Shown piece after piece: positions 58,160-64,000 of a stretch of 64,000 bases of DNA. The DNA is taken from assembly GCF_905475395.1 (NCBI RefSeq), contig NC_058337.1, positions 11,396,983-11,460,982 on the forward strand. Direction: 5' to 3'. Made by a program: the position numbers and the translations under genes. The DNA is from Chrysoperla carnea (lineage: Eukaryota; Arthropoda; Insecta; Neuroptera; Chrysopidae). The notes under the pieces are model-generated. The model made no database searches and was not told the DNA's origin. It saw only the letters and a program-made list of their open reading frames with translations. Each line of letters opens with the position of its first letter. Positions within the stretch are counted from its first letter, which is position 1.

Positions 58160-60825
58160 ATGAGTATAAGTATAGATGGTGAAAGTTCCTCGAGTAGCAC
58201 AAATACAAATCCTGAATTGGATAATACATCAATCATCGCTTGTTTAGGTACAGAAAGCGAACAATATGATAATTCAACAAATAATAATTCAAAAAGTGAT
58301 AATTCAACAAATAATAATACAAAAAGTGATAATTCAAACAATATTAATAGTTCAAGTAATATAGATGAATATTTTAATAATCCAATAAAAACTAGTGCCA
58401 CAAATACTGAATCGAGCCAAGACGATCATTTAAGTAATCATAATTTAAATAATAATACCGAATGGAAGGATTATTTACAAGCGAATACTGGTTACTTCAA
58501 TCAATTTTCATTTGATCCTGGATTATCATCATCCGAAAGCGAAGGAGATTATGAAAGAAGTAAGTGTAATAATTTTTTTGTTATTTATCTTTAATAGTAT
58601 AAAATATTGTATAAATAATATTATGTAAATATCTCGATAAATGGGCTAATTTGTTTCCCCGATTTTTTAAAGCCAAATGATCGAGAAAATAAAATGAAAA
58701 TCATTTAATTCAAATTGGCGAAAACGATCCGGAAACTCACGAAGTTATTATAGTGCTGTGACGTTTATTAGTATTACATATTTTCAGACACTGTTTTGAC
58801 ATAGTTTGCATTTTTGTTTATAAAATAACTCGTTTATTTTTAATTTTACACGAAAAATGGTTAAACCAAAATTAGTTGAAATTAAATTTTCTACAGTTTT
58901 GGTTCTTATAAATTTTTTCCTAGTATCGATATTTTTCAATTTAGACCCGAAAAAAGATGATCGTGAATTTTTGTTTATTGCATAACTCGTTTATTTTTAA
59001 TTATACCGAAGTTTTTTTTGTCTAGAATCGATTATTCTGTTATGTTCTTTATTATTGATTTTTTTTTCGTATAAACGATGATAAACTTATCTTTTGAAAA
59101 TTTAGATTGCAATAACTTTGATACCGACCTTTTTTTTGTAAGGTTCATATTTATGTGACGCACGCTTACGGTAAAAAGAGAAAGAGAGGTTTAAATAAAA
59201 TAACTTTTACAATGAAAAAATGCAAATTTTTTTTTCTCCTAGTACATATTTGAAAATCCTTTAAAATCCAAATTATTGTCGTTTCGAACGTTTAGTCGAT
59301 GGTCCACCCAAATTTGGGCCATTTAAATCTTCATCACTACTATAGACTTCGTTCAGAAGTTAAGGAGGGTCGGTATGGTGCTTCGTTTTGACACTAGGTC
59401 CAAAAAAATAAAAAATTGATGAGAACCAAAACTGTAGGAAATTTAATTCCTAAAAACTTGAGTGGGAAGCATTTTTCGCGTAAAATAAAAATAAACGAGT
59501 ACTTAATGCAACAAAGAAATTCAAAACCACCTCTTTTCAGGTCTAAGTCGAAAAATATCCATCCTAAGAAAAAATTGCTTAGGACCAAAATTGTTGAAAA
59601 TTTAATTTCAAATAACTTTGTTAATAACCATTTTTCATGTAAAATAAAAAACATTCTCGAAAATACTTTCGGAAACTTTTGAAAACCAAATAAATGGTGG
59701 CCGAAAGGCCGCCTTACTTCTTTTGGTTTTTTAAACTTTCCTAATTTATAAAAATAAAAAAAACTTTTAACAAAAAAAAAAACCCCTTCTTCAAAATAAA
59801 AACTTTTTCAAAGCGAATTAATATGCCCTAAAATGTAAAAAAATAACGATAATATGTAGTTAAAATTATTGTTATTTTTGGAGTCGATGTCAACCAAGTA
59901 AACAACTGACAGAACACCGCTTGACTGACACCGACTTCAAAATTAACAATAATTTTAACTACATTATATTATCGTTATTTTTTTACATTTTAGTGCATAC
60001 TAATTCGTTTTGGAAAAGTTTTTTTATTTTGTGATTTTTAGTGAATCTGAAGTACACTAACTAATTTGTCACTAAAAAAAGAATTATCGAAATCGGTTGG
60101 CGTGATATTGACTTATTTGTCCTCTTGTCGTGCATACTTAATGCAAATTTAAGACTTTTACGGTTTTCTCATCGATATTGTTGTCAGAACTGGGCCAAAA
60201 TGAAATGGGACCACTTGGGAAGCACCAGCTTTCAAATAGATTAAGAATCATCGAAATCGATTCACCCAGTCGAAATTCTGATGTAGCAAACATAAAAAAA
60301 AAGTCGAATTGATAACCTCCTCCTTTATTGTTTGAAGTCGGTTAAAAATAATGCAATCATTGATATTAAACACTTTCTATACAGGCTAGTTCAACAATTA
60401 ACTCAGTCAATTGTTTGTTTTCACTTATTTATATATTTGTTACAGTATGCAATGCAAAAAAACAATATCAATTAGAATTAGAAATGAAAAAAAAATTCCA
60501 CGAAGAATCTTTTGAAAATATTACACCTCCAAATTGGAAAGGAATGGGATTAAAGAGATGGAATCCAAATAAAATAATATTACGTTTTTATGTACAACAA
60601 TTAATTGATTCAAACAAATATACAATCGATGATAATAGATATAATGTTTGTTTGAAACCGAATCATAAATTTAAATGGTATGTGTATAGAACAAGTGCTC
60701 CAGCTCTAGCAGATGTTAGAAAACCTTTTATCATACCTGATGGAGTTACTAATGAAAATTTAATGGATATCATTGAAGAAGTTTACGAATATGTAGTGAA
60801 ATTTGTAAAGAAGTATTGTTTAATT
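58160..60825 (+). CDS. Unrecognised protein, first two exons (gene probably continues beyond the window)
   Basis: Exons 58160-58559 and 60446-60825 join in phase (AGA A|GTAAGT; TTACAG|TA TGC) and give 260 residues; a donor GTAAGT follows ATT at 60825, and reading on reaches a stop after eight codons, so a third exon is expected, which I could not find in the window. Residues 1-95 are Ser/Asn/Asp-rich low complexity (several NSTNNNSKSDN-like repeats). About 100-135 contain FSFDPGLSSSESEGDYE. Exon 2 encodes a folded-looking basic/aromatic domain: KKQYQLELEMKKKFHEESF, NWKGMGLKRWNPNK, then KFKWYVYRTSAPALADVRKP. I do not recognise the family and assign no function. Good splice sites and sustained open frames argue for a real gene. 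Confidence 0.6.
59798..60022. mobile_element. Foldback MITE in the intron of the unrecognised gene
   Basis: The left arm about 59798-59895 ('aaactttttcaaagcgaatt', 'aaaaataacgataatatgta') is inverted at about 59930-60022 ('attatcgttatttttttac', 'taattcgttttggaaaagtt'), with a short loop rich in 'tgac'. Elsewhere in the same intron, about 58840-59010 and 59400-59680 share blocks in inverted and direct order ('agaaccaaaactgtaggaaa'). Confidence 0.7.
60366..60428 (+). repeat. DR repeat terminal fragment next to a splice acceptor
   Basis: Only the DR terminus is present ('cactttctatacaggctagt', 'caattaactcagtcaattg', 'tgttttcactta'). It ends about 17 bp before the acceptor AG at 60444-60445 of the unrecognised gene's second exon, so it may supply branch-point or pyrimidine sequence. 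Confidence 0.7.
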
Positions 60826-63800
60826 GTAAGTATACCACCTACCTATCTTTGAAAAATAGGATTTACTGAAGGTTATTGATTCAAGTGCCGATATCCAATT
60901 ATTTTCTGCATAATTTTCTCAAGAATTGGGGAATAATAGTTTCGTCTCGATCAGACATCGGCCTCATTTGTTTTTTTTTTAACAATTTATAAAAAAGTGA
61001 ACATATTTATTCATAATTTTTTCTTATATCTCTGCTTCTGGAAATAGTACACTGAAACTAAATATCTAAAAGGAAAAAATTAATGCATCTTTGAAATTTT
61101 TTACAAGTTGTAAAAACTTCGTAAAAAAAAGTTGACCGCTCAGGGGTGTACCTAACCCCCTTTTTTGAGGGTAGTTGGGGGTTTTAATCAATCTTTTACA
61201 AATTACAAAAAAACTATGCATCAAATAAAAAAAAGTTCAATTAAAAGTTCTAGCTGAGGTATTTTTGCACATTTTCGTTCTTTGTCGACTTTCTAGCTTC
61301 AAAATTGATCGAAGACAATTTTATCGAATAATTTTTTTATTTATTTCAGCGCCGCTGTTTTCAATTCTCATCAGAGTCAGATTGAAAAATAGTTGTAATA
61401 TAATTTCAAGAAGCATATATTCTGAATTTCTATAAGAGCATATATTCTAAGAAATATTTAATAGATGCTTTAGGGAGTTAGGGAGTATTTTCGTCTTGGA
61501 TCTCAAAAAAAACTATTATACTTTAATTAATTAAAATACATAAAATCTACAATTAGCATTAATTGAATATTTTTCGATTAGTAAACCAAAAATGAAAATA
61601 CAGTAACCATGGACAAATCTTAGAGATTAATCGATCTATTTTTGTTTTTCAATCTTAAAATGCATCATTTTCACCTCAGCTAAACTATTTTTCTGGTATA
61701 TAACATTCGGACTCATTGACACTTTGTGATTATGCCTTATCCTGCCATGTATTTATAATATAAACGGAAGTGCTATATACCGGGCGTTTCATTTACACTT
61801 CCGAATCGTGCATCCCACAAGTGTGAGAAAGTAGTTACATATGTATGTATACATTAAGCAATGTGAATAAGAATACGTGTAGGTTTGGTTCGCTTTGAGT
61901 TGTATGATGGTTTGTTACTATGATGTGTGTCTGTCTCGACTTTGAAGAGTGGGTTACAACACATGCAAGAAAACATACCTATAATAATATCTCTTTCTGA
62001 TACACATTGCTTGTGGGATGCACAAGCTATTTGCTTGTTGAATATAAAATCACCGTGGTGTTGGGATCATCAGTTCTAAAAGTAAAATTAATGTTATAAT
62101 GTCACAAACATAGGTTTTTTCCACAAAATTTTTACTCAATTTTCTTTCATTTGGATAATCTCAATTTTCTAAGGTTGGCCTCTGTAAATTGAGTTTACTT
62201 TAGAAAAATATTTTAGGAACATTTTGTATGGTAAATTAATTTGTATTATTATTTCGTATATTGGGAGATATTGATGCAAAATTTCATATCATTTGTTACA
62301 AGTATGACTTGAACGAATTACATGATTATTGAGAACTAAATAATGGAACTAAATGAATTTGTAACAGGCTAATTTTTTTAAGTAATTTTTGAAGAGAGAA
62401 GCCATATTTTTTCGATATTTCCAAATTGCCACCAAAATATCACAAGGTAACGCCATGGCGGGCGGTCCGATAAGCGTGGCATGATAATTTGTGATTGGTC
62501 GAAAATGATTGGTTGTTAAATTCTTTTAATAATCTTGCGATTTCGTCTGGACGGTCAACTCTGTAACCATGGTACTTATAAGATGTCAGTAGTGTTCCTT
62601 TTGCATCAGAATAATGGAAGGAGTATAAGGCGCGAATTGTATTTTAAAAAATAAATAAAATTCAATTCATTTATTAAACTTGAAAATTCTCCACAATATG
62701 GTTGACTGCCCATTTTATTAATGGTTAATATACAATTAAGTACCACTAAAAAAATTTTCAAGTTTAATAAATGAATTGAATCTTATTTATTTATTGTACA
62801 TACATTAGGGCTGATTGACCAGCTTTGTTGTAACATTTAACTGACTGACTGACATAACTGTTATTTATGCAATATACAATCTGTATAACAATTTTCTTAA
62901 GTAAATTCATTTAAATATCACGGAAATCTTAATTGTTTCGATAGTATATATCTGACCACTGTTCTATCGTTCGCTTGACTGACCATAGTATGTGTGTGTA
63001 CACAACTACTATAACCAATCCTCAAAGGGTCAGCTTTAGTAAATTTTAATAATTTATTTGGCCAGACCCCCCCCCCCCCATTATCTGTTTTCCTTTCAAT
63101 AATTAGGTAATTCGATTTATGAACGGTCGCCGTAATTTTAACAAGTGATTTGAAATTTAGTACGAGTCTCGTCTCTCAAATTTAAGTTTTATATATTTAT
63201 TCTTAATTAATAATATTTTAATATTTATTTTATTTAAATAATATATTATAGTAAATAAAAGACTGTTAGTAATAAAAATGTTTATTTATAGTTTTACACA
63301 TTTTGATAACTTGTTTTCATCTATTTAAGATTTAATGAAATTGAAACTATAATATTTGTTTATATTACGTTCAAATAAAATTAAAAATATTTTATTTACA
63401 ATAGTATTTCATTCATTTTGCTTTGATCCTTACATCGAATTTGGAATGTAAATTATTTCTTGAATATGATCAAAACACAATTTAATCAATTCAGTTCAAA
63501 TTATTTTGTTGATCAAAACTTCATGGAATAATAGGCAAGATGCGTTATTTGTTTTATATCAAAGGTTAATAATCTAAGAAATGAAGTCGGATAAAGACTA
63601 AAAGGTTGAAATTCTAGGCAACAATATGATTTTTTATCGAATTCGCCTCAAAATGTTCGTGTGTGAGCGCTCGCTCAGAAATTCACCGTTTTTGAGATAC
63701 AAGTGATTGAAAAAACAAAATCTAATTTTGATGAAAATTTGATTTTGTAGAAATTAACGTTTATTGTGTGGTTTCTATTAAATATTTGATTTTAAACTTA

Positions 63801-64000
63801 TTGCATCTCATTTTTGGACGATTTTAAACAATTTTTATCTCTTGACTTTTTCCCCTCACTTCCCCCCTTTTGAGGTATTACCTTTATGAAAAAATTCGCA
63901 TTTTTAAAATAAAATTTTTTCATCAACAAAATAGACGATTAGGTATTGCATGATTGGGATCAAATTTTTATTTAAAAACTATGAAACTTTATATTTGGGA
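60826..64000. other. Right-hand AT-rich region, probably intron of the unrecognised gene or intergenic
   Basis: No coding exon recognised. About 60870-60985 resembles 6925-7025 ('gggaaYaatagttt', 'cgatcagac'), a dispersed repeat. An inverted repeat has arms at about 62650-62690 and 62755-62800 ('aattcaattcatttattaaa' and its inverse). About 62450-62640 is less AT-rich, with 'gccatggcgggcggtccgat', but contains no clear gene. A C-run lies near 63068-63079. Confidence 0.45.

Noticed and set aside
58153-58401. Leu-rich minus-strand frame
   Set aside because: Antisense of the Asn/Ser repeats in the first exon of the unrecognised gene.
59394-59682. 86-88-residue frames on both strands
   Set aside because: They fall in intronic repeats that recur in inverted and direct order at 58840-59010; a chance frame is likelier than an exon.

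Overview
The window is eukaryotic nuclear DNA, most likely from an insect. It is strongly AT-rich by eye, introns have GT..AG ends, exons are short, and the introns are long and packed with inverted-repeat DNA transposons, LINE, LTR and SINE remnants and a family-specific dispersed repeat. The conserved genes (DNAJC9, hnRNP F/H with three quasi-RRMs, a venom/lysosomal-type histidine acid phosphatase), together with a P-element-type transposase and long C2H2 zinc-finger genes, fit an insect. I cannot name the order or species. No operon, phage, plasmid or CRISPR structure is present.

Layout. 1-1141 (+): 3' part of a P-element/THAP9-type transposase, two open exons, running off the left edge. 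3716-16103 (-): a seven-exon histidine acid phosphatase whose introns hold several transposons. 16477-18420 (+): three-exon DNAJC9, head to head with the phosphatase across about 370 bp. 18857-21240: a PIF/Harbinger-like element followed by composite repeats. 21732-42435 (+): an hnRNP F/H (glorund-like) gene of eight exons over about 20.7 kb. Its introns hold a Tigger/pogo-like element with a residual CENP-B helix-turn-helix reading frame, a mismatch-free 477-bp-arm palindrome, and a 1.4-kb minisatellite of exact 30-bp period organised in 240-bp higher-order units. 44577-45060 (-): a dead LINE reverse transcriptase. 46491-47531 and 49828-51468 (+): two tandem intronless C2H2 zinc-finger genes with 7 and 13 fingers and N-termini rich in SUMO-consensus motifs; the same 250-bp hAT-type MITE lies upstream of each. 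53935-55205: LTR-retrotransposon and LINE remnants. 56865-57593 (-): a broken third relative of the zinc-finger genes. 58160-60825 (+): the first two exons of an unrecognised gene that probably continues rightwards.

The genes are independent housekeeping or regulatory loci (chaperone, splicing regulator, phosphatase) beside a young zinc-finger cluster; nothing suggests a shared pathway. Exon joins were worked out by hand from splice-site consensus, reading phase and protein-family similarity. I found no clearly new multi-gene system. The most unusual items are the perfect giant hairpin, the phase-locked minisatellite, the SUMO-motif zinc-finger pair with its transposon-rich flanks, and a transposon end abutting a splice acceptor.
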